A DNA stretch of 64,000 bases from the NCBI GenBank assembly GCA_018894105.1, contig CM032121.1:32592230-32656229 (forward strand), given 5' to 3'. The position numbers were made by a program, and so were the translations under genes. The notes under the pieces were generated by a model. It saw only the letters and a program-made list of their open reading frames with translations, did no database searches and was not told where the DNA came from. Each line of letters starts with the position of its first letter. Position 1 is the first letter of the stretch. Origin of the DNA: Jacaranda mimosifolia. Lineage: Eukaryota; Streptophyta; Magnoliopsida; Lamiales; Bignoniaceae. Positions 12,732 to 26,330 of this stretch are shown piece after piece.

Positions 12732-13479
12732 TGATGATGTCAATTTTGGTGATTGGGCTTCTTGGTCTTGACTAGAAATTTTACGTCGACCAGAAAGATG
12801 GGAAAAGGGATAATGCGGGTCGAATCTTGCAACCAATGAACAAATGTCAGGCTAGCTGAGAGGGTCCTCAGCTAAGACCCTTTGATGTTAAAGTCAGTTC
12901 TCGACCTGAAGATAATTTGGCAGAGTAATGGCTTAGAAAGTGTTTAAAAGCGTACTTTTGTCTCTGAAAAAAGGGGTACTTATAGTGTTTAGTAAGGAGT
13001 GAAAAGACGAGTTTTGCCTTGATACACATCAGGCCTTCCCTTTCTTGAGTAGTGGTAACTCAGGTCTTTTCAACCTAATGTAGAGTCTCGCTTGTCACCA
13101 GTCGGCTGGAGAAGGAGCTCTTACTGTCATTAATGCGGAGGTAATGCGCTATCAAAATCATTTAATGTGGACATGAGGGTGGTTCAGGTGCATTTAATGC
13201 GGATGCGATGGGTGGCAAACTCCACTATTAATGCATTTTTGGTCAGGCAGTCACTTCTCTTGCTGTATGTTTTAGACCTCGAGAGGTCGATGGAATTCGA
13301 CCTCTTTTGACTATAGAGGTCGATTTGGAGTTTCAAAACCAATCTAGAAACATTATATTGTCATGGGCCGACTTGCTTGGGCCTAGAAATGCCTGGGCCC
13401 ATAGCTTAACTCAGTTTGGGTTTGATACTAGGCTTTAGAATTTTATTAGGCCTATGGGCTTACTTGCTTAGCCATATCA
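12732..13479 (-). repeat. 3' LTR of the Tat element
   Basis: Its outer end on the + strand reads TGATGATGTCAATTTT and its inner end CATATCA. It aligns throughout with 23366-24051, for example at CAGAAAGATGGGAAAAGGG. It is followed inward by GAGTCTACCCCACTCC, whose reverse complement is a plausible purine-rich plus-strand primer tract. Confidence 0.9.
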
Positions 13480-13747
13480 TGAGTCTACCCCACTCCATAG
13501 TCCGACCATGCAGGGGTCGAAGTAAGGAGTAGTGTATTCCGTTGTTTCAATATCGACTAAAGTATTTGTTTTTGTCTTTTGATCAAGATTATGGGGTTGG
13601 GAAAATGCTTTTGAATCTCGACTAGGGCTTTAAAGGTGGATACTATTTTCGGCGGTCATGCTGGTATTCATGCGCTTATGACTGGCGGTTATGCATTAAT
13701 TACCCAGTTGTTGGTCCAATTAACCGGTTGACATTTTGGGCCCTACC

Positions 13748-13756
13748 TATAAATAG
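13748..13756 (+). promoter_or_regulatory. TATA box in front of the antisense ORF
   Basis: TATAAATAG lies outside the LTR, about 190 bp upstream of the antisense ORF ATG at 13939 and on the same strand. The sequence match is good. Its role as a separate promoter is inference. Confidence 0.5.
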
Positions 13757-13938
13757 TCGCTTTCACTGCCCATTTACTACTTTTATTGCATCGAATAGAG
13801 GTTGAGCTTTGGACATTTCTTGGTCGAGTTTGAGCAATCTATAATTCTTAGTTTTCCACATGTATTCTTCATAAGTCTTTCTTCCCTCATGTTTTAGTTT
13901 TCTTTTTCATTTTCCATTTATTTATCTTGGTTTATAAC

Positions 13939-16360
13939 ATGTTTGGGGTAGTGGAAGAGGGTAAGATTGTGAGTTCTGACTCCGAAGCTACACAATCATT
14001 AGGTGCCTCAACTAGCAAGGCAAGCTCGAGCAATACATCAAGTGCCAGGTCGGGTTCCTCTAGTAGTTGATTGAAAGTGGGTATGGTTGAGGGGATGTTA
14101 GAGGTTGATGAGGGGGTTGGTCCTTCTAGTTCTGTTGCCGATAAGGTCGGTCCTTTTGAATGCATGGTCGAAGAAACGAGACTATCTGGGGAGGTTGAGC
14201 AGCCTTCGAGGTCGAGGGGTAAGCTATTTACCACTACCCATTATAATGAAATTGTATCTAAGGTATCCTCAAACGACTTCAGGTCGATTAAGGCAAAATA
14301 TCACATTCCTGAGGAGTTTAGACTGATTAAGCCTAGGGCAGGGGATCGAATGCATACACAACCTAAGGGTTGTATAACTATTTTTAAGGATAATGTGACT
14401 TAGGTTTCCTCTTACTGAACCAATAGTCAACTCCTTCAGAGGTCTCCGTGTCTGCATAACTCAACTCCTACCCAACTGTTTCTCTCTTTTGTGTAGTTTC
14501 ATTATTCTAATGATGATCCTTGACCAACCCCCATCATGGAATAATTTTAGCAATCTTTTTCACCTTCCAATGCATACACCACCTATTTTCTTCTCATGGA
14601 CAAAAGTGGAAAGAAAGATACTTTTATATCCGATCACCTGGTGAGATTGACTTTAACATTCCCTGAGGGTGAATGATGGGTACAATTGAGATAAACACTG
14701 ATGAGAACCCATCGTGGAACAATGTTTTCAATCAAGATCTGCTTAAATTTGGTGAGATGGATAATGCCTTCGAATTTATTAGAGAGAAGAACTTGGTCCT
14801 GGCGGGATTGTCGACTGCCCCACTGAGATTGCGTGCTAACGCCCGCTTAGGTAGAACTAACTTACCTAGCTTGTTTGATATGTTTCCATTATCTGTTAAG
14901 ACATATTTTTTAGTCAAAATATTGTGGGTTCCTACAGGTCAACCTATCATGAATCGTGCCCAGCAGATTGCGATGTAAAAATAGTAGGAAGCAGAGGAGC
15001 GCCACAAGGCCGTGGCAGCTCGTCAGGGTGCTACACCTCTAGCGACTGGGGTCAACCGAGTAGCTCCCACTAGTTTGTCTTCTGTCAGGCAGGGTGCAGA
15101 AGCAGCAAGCAACCCGGCTCCTTCGTAAAAGAGGAAGGTTACTGAGGTCGAAGTGTAGGGTATGTCAAAGAAAAGTGCGGTCAATAAGATGAAGAAGAAG
15201 GTCGTTGATCCAATTCGGCCGTTTACCAGACCTTTTCTGACGAACGTTTGTGGAATTTGCCCACGTTCTCAGAGCCACGCCTTAGCCCAAAGATTGTAGT
15301 ATCAAATACTACAACTATGATAGGAGCGGCCCTGATGGCAGTAACTCCTTTGGCTGTTCTTATAGCAGGCCCATTTCAGAAGGACTAGGTTAAGATGTTT
15401 AACCATGAGCAACTAGATACTCTGAAGGCATTTGCGCATCATGCAAACATAGTAAAAAATTCAATTAACAAATTGATTTTAGCCTGGTCAATTTCTGAAA
15501 TTGCTTTTTATGATGAATTTACTCTTACAGGTCGGACGATGGGGATATAATCTCCACCGACGATACGAGCTGTCCGAGACTAACCGACAAAAGTTAAAAG
15601 AGAAGTGTAAGGAGCTGGAGAAGGACCATAATAATTTTACCAAGATGAAGGTCTAATATCTAGAGTCGAGAGTTACCGAGTTGATGAAGCAGCTCGAAGA
15701 AAAGAATGCCGAGCTTTTAGCTGCTATCCAAAAAAGGAGTCGGGCAAAGGAACAGCTGAAGAAGTCGATGGCCTCGATCTAGGAGACTTCTCTATTAGGT
15801 CGAGCACAGGGGTATGAAAGCTACCTGCGCTATGCTAGGAAGTGCTGCCCGAGATCCAAAGAGAGGCAGTGCAACAGTTTATGCTAAGCTTGGTGTTCAC
15901 CGATGCTAGTGTAACGTTCAACATCGATGATGCCAAGGAAGCATTCAAGAAAGCCTTGAAGCAGCTGGAGTTTATTGGATATGAAATCTGAGCAGAAGAC
16001 AAGGTTTGGCTCAATGTAATGAAAGACTTTACGGCTTATGATGAAAATGCCCCAGCAGACGAGGTTAAAATTTCATTTCATCCCAAAGCGATCGAGGTTG
16101 GTAAGGAATTTGCGTTTGTTAGTGACTTTGCTTTGGATATTAAGAATAATGAAGTGAATGTGGTAGAGTCCTTCCCTGCTGTCGAAAATCCTTTCTTGGC
16201 GAAAGAATAAGCTGGCCCTTCTCAACCTACAAGAGTGCTTTCGTTGGAACTTGAGCAGGAGGTCGAGGGTTCATCCTTAGATGTTGGCATTAACACAACT
16301 GATTTTGATAAAGTTGTCGACAGGGTTGTTGCGGAGGCCGTTGCTCGAGAAAGTCGATGA
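13939..16360 (+). pseudogene. Antisense extra ORF of the Tat element (putative gypsy-type transposon domain plus coiled coil)
   Basis: The first ATG at 13939 opens an acidic Ser-rich N-terminus with a stop at 14068-14070. The frame goes on to IKAKYHIPEEFRLIKPRAGDR. After 14400 other frames give FPLTEPIVNSFRGLRVCITQ and then GQKWKERYFYIRSPGEIDFN. This arrangement resembles the Pfam family Transposase_28, 'putative gypsy type transposon'. About 15560-15780 encodes a charged heptad-like coiled coil (KEKCKELEKDHNNF, VTELMKQLEEKNAELLAA). The tail around 15930-16360 is acidic. At least six stops and several frameshifts disable it. It runs opposite to gag-pol. Its function is unknown even in intact relatives. 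Confidence 0.75.
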
Positions 16361-16499
16361 GAGGGTGCCGGTTCAAGTTAAGAAGTTTTTCTGGTTTGTA
16401 ATGTTTTTGAAATAATGTAAGGCCTGGACGAGCATTTAAACAATATGCCAACTTTTGTGGAAATTCTAATTGATTTCATTTCATTATTGCCCATTGACT
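16361..16499. other. Spacer between antisense ORF and tandem repeats
   Basis: A short AT-rich stretch with no feature of its own. It leads into a partial first unit of the 60-bp array. Confidence 0.5.
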
Positions 16500-16925
16500 T
16501 CATGCTCAATTTAATCATTGTTTAATAACTTTTCTACAATCAATTTGATTGTGCAAGTACGAGGTCGACTTGAGTTTCATTTAATAACTAATTCAAAAGT
16601 AATGTGATCATACGACTGCATGGTCGATTTGATCTTTAATCAATAACTGGTCCTAAAACTAATGTGATCATATGACTACGAGGTCGAGTTGATCTATAAT
16701 TAATAAGTGGTCCCAAAACCAATGTGATCATATGACTATGGGGTCTAGTTGATCTTTAATTAATAAATGGTCCCAAAATCAATGTGATCATATAAATACG
16801 GGGTTGAGTTGATCTTTATTAAGTAATTAATCCGGAAGTAATTTGATCATGCGACTATGGGGTTGACTTGATCTTTATTTAATAATTGATTCAAAAATAG
16901 TTTGATCATGCGACTATAGGGTCGC
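16500..16925. repeat. 60-bp tandem repeat inside the Tat element, about seven units
   Basis: ATGTGATCATATGACTA recurs with a period of exactly 60 bp at 16601, 16661, 16721 and 16781, then about 59 bp for two more units. A degenerate unit lies before 16600. Each unit also contains GGTCGAGTTGATCTTTAAT and TGGTCCCAAAA. Tandem repeats between pol and the 3' LTR are known in Tat elements such as Retand and can seed satellite DNA. No coding potential. Confidence 0.93.
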
Positions 16926-17320
16926 GATATTATATGTATTAGGAAAACTTGTTTCTTTCATGTGGTAGGATCTCAATTTACACACAAAAATTCTTCAAGT
17001 TGATTGCGTTCTATGGTCGGGAGAGCTCATTTCTGCTCATATCTGCTAGTCGATAGGAGTTGTGCTTTGTCACTTTCACCACTGAATAGGGGCCTTCCCA
17101 CTTTGGGTCGATTTTCCTAACGCTCTTTGAGACTTCAACTTTCTTGAGAACCAAATCGCCTAGTTTAAAACTTTAAAACATCTTAGTTTAACATTTTTGT
17201 CATAGTGTTTAGCCATGATTGACCTATACCTTTGCATCTTTGTGAAGGCTTGCTAATATAACTCGTCGACTGTCTCAAGATCGAAATCTCTTTCTGCTTC
17301 ATTCCAAATATGATTATAAT

Positions 17321-18160
<840 letters not shown>

Positions 18161-18859
18161 ATTATAATGAATAACTCGACTTATATGTTGGATTAACTTT
18201 GCCAAGACAATTGCTTCAAAGCCATAGGATTAGGCTGTATGGGCTTTGCCTTGTGGCTGTTCTTGCCCAGCCATCTTTGGATCCCTCAAGTCGAGTTTTG
18301 ATATGGTCCAGGATTGTTCTATTGATGACCTTCGTTTGACCATTTGCTTGCAGGTTTCCTACTGAAGTGAAGTGCTATTTGATCCCCAAGCTTTCGAACC
18401 AATCTTTTATCCTTTTGCTTTGGAATTGTGTGTTGTCGAATATGAGTACGTTGGGCAGACCAAAATGGCATATGATGTTTTTCCATATGAAAGTCCTTAT
18501 CGCAACATCTGTTATTTTGGGTACAGCTTCCACCTTGACCTGTTTGGTAAAATATTCCACTGCTACAGTCATGCATTTCCTTTGGCCTATGCCTCTTAGG
18601 AAAGATCCCACAATATCGACTCCCTCTTGGTCGAAAGGCCAAGTGATCTATATCGGGATGAGGGTTGCGGCTGGTTAATGGGAGATGTTGGCATGTACTT
18701 GGCAAAATGTACAATTGCACACAAAGTCAATCGCGTCCTTGAGCAGGGTTGGCCAAAAATAATAATGTCTGATGACTTTGTGAGCTAACGCATATCCTCC
18801 TGAATGGTTTTCGCAAATACTAGCGTGGATCTCCTATAAGACCTCTTGTCCTTGTTTTG

Positions 18860-19900
18860 ATGTTAGACATTTTAAGAGACGAATCTTTTGTACAATTGAT
18901 CAAAGTCATCAAGGGAAAATTTTACTGCTCATCCCCTTAACCTCCAGGCTTCTGCTTTGTCTTGCGGCAATCTTCCTTCTTTGAGGTAGGATTTTATCTC
19001 ATCGATCCAACTAGAGCATGTCTCTCCAACGATCATGATCTGGCTTTGGTGGAAGTCATTTATGGTGGGCTTGTCTCAGACCAAAAAATTTATTATTCTT
19101 TCCTTTATGCCTTTCGTTAAGTTGGCAAATTTGGAAAGTGCATCTACTCTTTTATTTTTCGACTTGGGTACCTGGCTGAGTGTAAATTTTTTGAATTGTT
19201 GTTCCAATTTTTTGACCTCGCTATGTATGTTTTATGGTTGTTTCTCTTGTTTCAAAATTTCTTCCAAATTGCTTCGCAATTAGTTGTAAGTCTGTAATAG
19301 CTGCTAAACACTCGACCTCCCTATCAAAGGCCATTTTCATTCATGCGAGGAGGTCTTCATACTCGGCCTCATTGTTTGTGACTAGATAGTTGAGCTTGGT
19401 CATGAAATCATATTCCTCAGCTTGAGGAGATCGTAAGGAAACTCTTGCTCCTCCCCAAGTGCTTAATGGCTGATTCGTTGATGTGCAAAGACCAAACTTG
19501 TTGTTCCTACTCAACTATTGTGGGGAGGTCAATGCGCTCTGCTACAAAATCGACTAATACCTATGTTTTTATAGCTATACGGGGTTGAAATTTAACATCA
19601 AATTTTCCTAGCTCAATTGCCCATTTGGCCAATCTTCCCGACGTGTCGGGCTTGGAGAGCACTTGTTTCAATAGCTGATTAGTCAAAACAATAATAGCAT
19701 ATGACAAGAAATAAGGTCTCAACTTTTGTGCTGCTGTGATCAAAGCAAGAGCGAATTTTTTGATCTCCAAATAGTTGTGCTCAGGGCCTTGCAGGACTTT
19801 TTTGACATAGTATATTAGACTATGCAAACCCTACTGAGTGGATACCAAAATTGAACTCACAGCTGCCGTAGATACTGCCAAGTATAAGTTCAATACTTCT
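18860..19900 (-). pseudogene. Tat element RNase H and second (archaeal-type) RNase H remnants
   Basis: The - strand frame at 19561-19827 reads YYVKKVLQGPEHNYLEIKK, LALITAAQKLRPYF and GRLAKWAIELGKFD, the classic RT-linked RNase H. Further downstream near 19340-19440 another frame gives KLNYLVTNNEAEYEDLLA, the EAEY motif of the additional RNase H found in Tat elements. Stops and frameshifts are frequent. Two RNase H domains in a row place the element in the Tat lineage. Confidence 0.8.
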
Positions 19901-19989
19901 CTTATCATAGGTTTTGCGAGCAATGGTGGTGTAGTCGAATACCGTTTGAGTTCGACTAGAGCCTGGTCGCATTCTTTCATCCACTAAAA

Positions 19990-21160
19990 CTTCCTCGCGT
20001 TACTGAGGATCTTAAAGAATGGCAGAATTTTATTTGCTAACTGAGTAATGAACAGGCCTAGGGCAATAATTCTTCCGACCAATCTTTGAACGTCTCTTAC
20101 TGTCTTTGGTGGTGGGATGTCTTGAATTGCCTGTATCTTTTGTGGATGAGCTTCAATACCTTTCTAGCTGACAATATAGCCTAAGAACTTCCCACCTCTC
20201 ACTCCAGATGTACATTTGTTGGGATTAAGCTTCATGTTCAATACCCTTAATATTGAAAATGTGTGGTTGAGGTCAAACAAATGGTTTGATTCATTTTCTG
20301 TTTTAACAATCATATCATCCACGTAGACCTTCATGGATTGACCAATTTTATTTTTGAACATGAAGTTGACCAGCCTTCGGTAAGTTGCTCCAGCATTTTT
20401 CAACCCAAATGGCATGACGAGAAAATAATACACACTATTTCAGACCACAAAAATAGTTTTGTCCCTACCTTTAGGAGCCATGAAAATTTGATAGTATCCT
20501 TGAAAAGCTTCCATCATACTCAAGAGGTCGCAACCTGCTGTTGAGTCAACGAATCAATTTATTTGAGGCAGTAGGTAAGGGTCTTTAGGGCATGCTTTAT
20601 TAAGATCAGTAAAATCATTACATATTCTCTACTTGCCCTCATTTTTAGGGATAAGGACTATATTATAAAGCCAATTAGGATATTGTATCTCTATTATGCA
20701 GCTTGCATTTAAGAGTTTGTTGGCCTCTTTCTCGATGATCTGCCACCTCTTGGCATTGAACGTCCTAGTTTTTTGTCTAACTCGCTTGAAAGATGGGTCC
20801 ACATTGAGATGGTGTACAATGACTTGGGGGTCGATTCCTTGGAGGTCAGTTGCTTTCTAAGCGAAAACATCAATGTTCTTTCTAAGGAAATCAACAAATA
20901 TGCATTCCATGTTATGTCCCAAGCTAGTCCCTATCCTCATGGTCTTGTCAGAATTCCCAGATTTGAGTTCTATTATTTTAAATTCTTTAGCTAGCTCGAC
21001 TCTGGTGTCTTTCCTCTTTCTCTTTTTGCTCGTCTGTCCTTCCTCGAGTTCCATTACTAGGATGTCCCCCGAATGTTTCAATTTTGGTTGGGTTTTCTGT
21101 TCATTCACCTCGATAGAAATGGTGTAACAACGCCATACTTCCTTCACAGTGCACAACAAC
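19990..21160 (-). pseudogene. Tat element reverse transcriptase remnant
   Basis: The - strand carries the linker with ELKSGNSDKTMRIGTSL, a FLRKNIDVFA stretch, KANKLLNASCIIEIQYPNWL, DFTDLNKACPKDPYLLP, then FLVMPFGLKNAGATYRRLV and the catalytic KVYVDDMIVKT (about 20310). GGKFLGYIVS closes the palm region near 20166. This order is normal for Ty3-gypsy RT. Stops such as the one before VYYFLV and scattered shifts prevent translation. Confidence 0.9.
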
Positions 21161-21189
21161 TCTCGTATATAGTTGTGGTCGAGAATTTG

Positions 21190-21530
21190 ACCTTCATATG
21201 ATAGGTCTATACTATGGCTCTAAAATCCTTAAGTGCTAGTTTGCCAATTATGGCGTTGTCAGCGAAGGGTGCATCAACGACTAGGTAGTTGATCATGAGG
21301 GTGCATCTCTTTGGTACTTTTCCAAAAGATGTAGATAAATCTATGAACCCAACTAGCATAATTTCTGACAGACCAAACCCGACCAGTAGGGTACAGACTA
21401 GCTCAAATTTCAACTTTCGTAGCTTCATTCTTTCCAATGTCGACAAGAAAATTATGTTTGCAGAGCGCCATTTTCGACTAAAATATTTCTTACTTCAAAA
21501 TTCATTATTTCAACAGTTACTACCATAGGG
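21190..21530 (-). pseudogene. Tat element protease remnant
   Basis: The - strand frame at 21207-21446 ends LMINYLVVDAPFADNAIIGK, matching the conserved C-terminal part of gypsy aspartic proteases (the VDxPxxYNAIIGRP-like block). The upstream active-site part is too decayed for me to point to the catalytic Asp with certainty. Confidence 0.7.
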
Positions 21531-21559
21531 CAGTTCAATTTGCTTTCCACCCTTTATCC

Positions 21560-23327
21560 TCATAAGTGAGAGAGATTGGAGTCTAAAAAAGAGATAGGGT
21601 CTACACCAGTGGAAAGCTGATGGATTGTCTTGGTTGGCATTGTTGATTCGAGTTGTCTCTGTGCTTGAGTTCTTGCTAATTTAAAGTCCCCCCAATTGGT
21701 CCTCCTGTAATAGTATCAATAACGCCTCTCAAGGGAAGGGGGCACTCTTCTTTGACTTTTTTCTTTTCTTTATCATCTCTTTCGGGCTGACTGACCGTTC
21801 TCTATAGGGAGTCTGGTTGGGTTGAGCCATTGCTTTTCGGGCTTTCTCATCAACATACTTTTTCAAGTGGCTTTATCGGATGAGTCGCATAATTTCATCT
21901 CGAAGGTTAAAACAATCCTCCATGTCATGACCCTTCTACCTATGAAAATAGCAATACTTCTTGTAGTTTTTCATGGTCTGAGTCTTATTGAGTTTTTTTT
22001 GTCTTTTGAGAAGATTGTCATTTTAGATTGCAAACAAGACCTCTTTTTTGGGAGTGTTGAGTGGGGCAGAATTTTGAAACCTTTTAATCCAAGATCAATG
22101 ACCGTCTTTCTGGAGTCTATCATTTTTCTCTTCGCATTTCTTTTTATCACCCTCTCCGCCACCATACTTTTATTCACATCCTCCTGGGTCATATACTTTT
22201 CAGTGAGGTCGAGAATCTCCTCCATTATTCGTAGCCTTTCCCTAACCAAAGCACTGGCACATTTCTTATGTCTTAATCTAAGGAATAAGACGTAGATCAA
22301 AAATTCGATCCTGGGGTTGTCAATCTTCAGTACCTTAATGTTGAACCTGGAAAAGAAATCCTTAAGAGATTCACCATCATTCTACTTGATTGTATGGAGG
22401 TAAGTATGAGGTAACTTTGATTTCCTTCTACTGGCGAATTGGTGAAGGAATTTGTCACAGAGTTGGTCATAGGAAAAAATGGATGCAGGTTCCAACTTAA
22501 CAAACTATTCGAGCGCCACTCCTGGAAAATGGTGACCAACATTTTGTAATGGATATGGTCATTATGGCCATGAACCTGCATCATATACTTGAAGTATAGC
22601 AGGAGCTTATCGGGTTTAGTTAACCCATTATATCTAGGTAGTCCAGTCGGGATTTTTGCATCTATCGCTATGCGCTCCTTAATTATTTCTTGGATAAATG
22701 GGGATTCCCTTTCTTGTCGAAGTCTGAGGGCATTATCGAGCTAAATTCTTTCAACATTTCTTCTTGAGATCTCTTCTAATCGTTTCTTCAGCTGTTGGAC
22801 TTGGTGTGATACTTTCTCCCATTCATCTTGGTCTTCTCTAGATAAGTTTTTAATGGGGTGAGGTCTCTAGCGCTCGACCCTCTTGCGTGCTGCGCTTGAT
22901 TGGGTCGAGTGAAGTGCTCTACTGAATTCGCTACCTCTTCTCGAGGTTGGTAACATGTTTCATCACCTGGGAAACGACCAAGGCTTAAATCTGGTTTGCT
23001 GGGGTTGTGACGAGTTTCATTCATTTCTTTGTCCTCATGCGGTGGTCTTTCTTCTTGGTGGGAGGGGTGTAGAGTGGCACTAGCTGCAGCCACTGCTTGG
23101 TTGTTGTGCCTTTGCAAGGCGACAAATAATTGTGCAAAAAACAAAGGGAATATTTGATCACTGATAATTTGCATGAGCTGACGGATGGTCAAAGCGACCA
23201 CCTATTCTGGTTGAGAGCTCAGGCCCTCGGGTTGCTGGTCCGGCTAAGGTTGTGGCAACAGTTGCAAAGGTGGTGGTGATCTGCAATTACTCTACCTTTC
23301 GGAAGTAGTTCGCCTAGTGTTCACCAT
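21560..23327 (-). pseudogene. Tat element gag remnant
   Basis: The likely start codon is the ATG at 23325-23327, shortly after the primer binding site. A stop follows after eleven codons, where Gln is expected. The - strand then gives a Gln/Pro-rich stretch, FLPMTNSVTNSF-like sequence near 22400-22500 in the usual retrotransposon gag region, and YCYFHR-KGHDMEDCFNLRDE near 21890-21960. That last motif is characteristic of Tat-type gag C-termini. Multiple stops and shifts. Confidence 0.75.
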
Positions 23328-23350
23328 TTTTCGGCTGTAGATTCCACATT

Positions 23351-23365
23351 GCATAGACAGCGCTA
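23351..23365 (-). other. Primer binding site of the Tat element, degenerate
   Basis: Directly inside the 5' LTR, the - strand reads TAGCGCTGTCTATGC. It differs at few positions from the TGGCGCCGTCTGTGGG-type site I know from Tat elements. Its exact abutment with the LTR supports the LTR boundary. Confidence 0.65.
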
Positions 23366-24051
23366 TAATAATGTTAATTTTAGTGAAGTGGGCTTCTTGG
23401 TCTCAACCAAAAGTTTTACGTCAACCAGAAGGATGGGAAAAGGGATCATGCGGGGTCGAATCCTATAGCCAATGAACGAACGTCAGGCTAGCCTAAAGGG
23501 TTCTTGGCTAAGACCTTCTGATGCATAAGTCAGTTCTTGACCTGGAGGTAATTTCGCAGAGTAACGGCTTAGAAAGAGGGGGTATTTATAGTATTTGGCG
23601 ATGAGTGAAAAGACGAGTTTTGCCTTGATACACATTAGGCTTCCCTTCCTTGAAGGGGGGCAACTTAGGTCATTTCGACTTAATGCAGAGTCTTGCTTGT
23701 GATCGGCCAGCCGAAGAGGGAGCCTTTATTGTCATTGATGCAGAGGTGATGCGCTGTCAAAACCATTTAATGCAGACATAAGGGTGATTCAGGTGCATTT
23801 AATGTGGATGCAATGGGTGGCAGACTTTGCCATTTTGGTTAGGCAGTCACTTCTCTTGCTGTATGTTTTTTACCTCGAGAAGTCGATGGAATTCGACCTC
23901 TTTTGACTATGGAGGTCATTCGAAGTTTCAAAATCAGTCGACAAACATAATATTGTCATGGGCCAACCTGTTTGGGCCCAGAAATGCCTGGGTTTGATAC
24001 CAGACTTTATAATTTTATTGGGCCTGTGGGTTTACTGGCTTACTCATATCA
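23366..24051 (-). repeat. 5' LTR of the Tat element
   Basis: It aligns with 12732-13479 in the same direction but is about 60 bp shorter because of indels. On the - strand TATAAATACC (23581-23590) is a good TATA box for the element transcript; the equivalent in the other LTR has decayed. The outer end CATATCA is followed by the target duplication TAGTT. Confidence 0.9.
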
Positions 24052-24056
24052 TAGTT

Positions 24057-24574
24057 ATTTTGACGTATATTTAAACATTTTAAATAAAATTATTTTCATA
24101 GTATATTTTATTATTTAACATAATATTTTAATATTTCATAATATTATTTTCGTAATATATAATTATATTTACATATAATATTTATAATTAGTTACATGTA
24201 TTTTTTAATATTTACATAAAATTATTTTCCTAATACATAATTATACTTGCACATAATGTTTTATTATTTAAACAAAATTGTTTTAATAATATGTAATTAT
24301 ATTTACATATAAATTTTTTATATATTTAAATAAAATTATTTTCATAATATATAATTATATTTACACATTATATTGTATTATTTAAAAAAAATTGTTTCAT
24401 AATATGTATTTATATTTACACATTATATTTTATTATTTAATAAAATAATTTTTTGCATATATAAGCACACACACATTTATTTCAGTAAATACTTAAAATT
24501 TTTAAAAATCAACATTAATTAAATCATTAAATAAATTCATTATTATATTTTAGTATATGTATTATAAGATATTC
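24057..24574. repeat. AT-rich minisatellite, right part
   Basis: Degenerate units of about 55 bp with TTTCATAATATATAATTA and TATTTACACATTATATT recur to about 24470. They continue the array left of the gypsy element. The last 100 bp are AT-rich without clear units. Confidence 0.75.
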
Positions 24575-25841
24575 TGATGGGTGTCAAATCCAACAAAAAT
24601 AAATTCATACTCTAAAAATATGATTTGTAATTAGTGGTGAGTAGGGTAATATTCTACAGGGACTGATAAATTTTATTTCTTTCAAGGTTATTAATAAAAT
24701 AGAAAAGATGGGGGATTTTTATGAAACGAAAAACCTAAATTTAAAAGTAAAATAAATCAAATAAGAAATCAATGAGAATAAAATCTAGCCTAAGATAAAA
24801 TCACAGTTTGGTTCATAAAGTTGATCATTGATGCAAAGATAAATTTTCTTTTTCTTGAATAGACTGATTATAGTTAATCGGACACCTTAATAACCAATCT
24901 CTCTTTACTATCTCGATAACTAAGAGAAGCTCGTTAGTTATTTCTCTTGCCAATAAACAATTCTAAAGAAATGCTCATAGGATTTAATTTATCAATAGCA
25001 TTAAAAACTACAGAGACCTAGCCCTAGTCAACATACACACACAAGCGGAGTTCATTTGAACTAGATTATTTATCCACATAACATAAACCATGTATATCCC
25101 CACACATAACTATGTTATTTACCACAAGCATTAGAGCAATTAAACAATCACGGATTTAACGTTCTAATTGACAGAACAAATATTATAAACTATTAAATTT
25201 GGGCCCTAAATTCAATAAACTTGAATATTCATAATGAAAATAGAAGATAAATAAATACTCAAGAAATAAAAAATACAAATCAATTATTTAGATATCACAA
25301 ATACTTAAGAATCCAAACTTTGATAATCCCATAGGCTAGAAAAGGAGTTTAGCAACTCATGGAGAGAAGAAAAACGTAGGAAAATAAAATATGCTGAATG
25401 AAAATATCAAAAAGTTCCCTATAAAAGATTCATAGTTCTCTATAAATAGCCTACTACTCATAATGCAACTGGAAAACTAATTAAGAGTCATACCAAATTA
25501 GGAAAACTTAAATTCTCCTAATTAAAGAAATGTAAATTAAAACATTCCAAAGATATACAACTGCCAAAAGAAGTTGAATGCTTCCTAATTAAATTTGCAT
25601 AAAGTTTTGGGAAGCAAAACATGTCCGCACTCGAATTATTTCCTTCTTGTATTTCTCATCTCCTTGGGAATGCGATTTTTGCTCCAAGCATGTCAAATAT
25701 TCAATTTTCAACTGCATTTAACTCGGATATTCAATTTGCTTCACAAAATATAAAATGAGTTAAAATCCATCAATTAAGCATTTTTACTATTAATCATAAA
25801 AGAAAATTATATGAACTAAATTACAAAAATGCAACTTAACA
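24575..25841 (-). repeat. 3' LTR of the gag-protease element
   Basis: Starts TGATGGGTGTCAAATCC on the + strand and ends GCAACTTAACA. 1,267 bp. It aligns along its whole length with 29641-30909. Confidence 0.93.
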
Positions 25842-25858
25842 AATTCCCCCACACTTAG
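25842..25858 (-). other. Polypurine tract of the gag-protease element
   Basis: The - strand reads CTAAGTGTGGGGGAATT next to the LTR, a typical Athila-like plus-strand primer. A near copy of the same block (CCCCCACACTTAAGCC on the + strand) occurs inside the element at about 26814-26829. Confidence 0.8.
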
Positions 25859-26191
25859 GCAATGCTTGTCCTCAAGCATACAATAACCCCAATTTATCAA
25901 CCTTTCTCAATATCCCTTCCACCTATTTCTCAGCTTGTCCTCAATATAGTTCAAATTATCAAATTTTGGAGGGCTGAATTAAGATACAAGTAGGAACATG
26001 CACTTCACTTCTTCATTAGGTTCATTTCAAGTCAAGACATAGAAGGTCAACTATGAAAAACATGCAACGATATCCATTTTCAGGGAGAAATAGCCAGTTG
26101 AATGCACGAAAGCATAAAGAATGAAAAGAAAAACCTTATTCGATCTCCCTTTTTTTGGGGGCACCAAATCCAGCGCGTGGACCAACCTTTT

Positions 26192-26330
26192 TACGAATAC
26201 AAACATTAGTGATAAATGCTCCCGGTTACTCAGCTAACTACAATTTATTAGAATGTCATCTGACCTTTTTAAGCGAATACAAACATTGGTGATGAATGCA
26301 CCCGATTACTCAGCCGGTTACAAACTTAGA
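26192..26330. repeat. 80-bp direct repeat, two copies, in element interior
   Basis: CGAATACAAACATTAGTGAT at 26194 recurs at 26274 with few changes, and the similarity runs on to GGTTACTCAGC and GATTACTCAGC. Non-coding. Confidence 0.85.

Noticed and set aside
16500..16925. Regularly spaced repeats as a CRISPR-like array
   Set aside because: Whole 60-bp units are repeated without unique spacers, and the context is a plant retrotransposon.
18319..18720. Long open frames on both strands in the gypsy integrase region
   Set aside because: The - strand frame with MTVAVEYFTK and FDNTQFQ matches integrase; the frames on the other strand and in the other phases are overlaps without family features.
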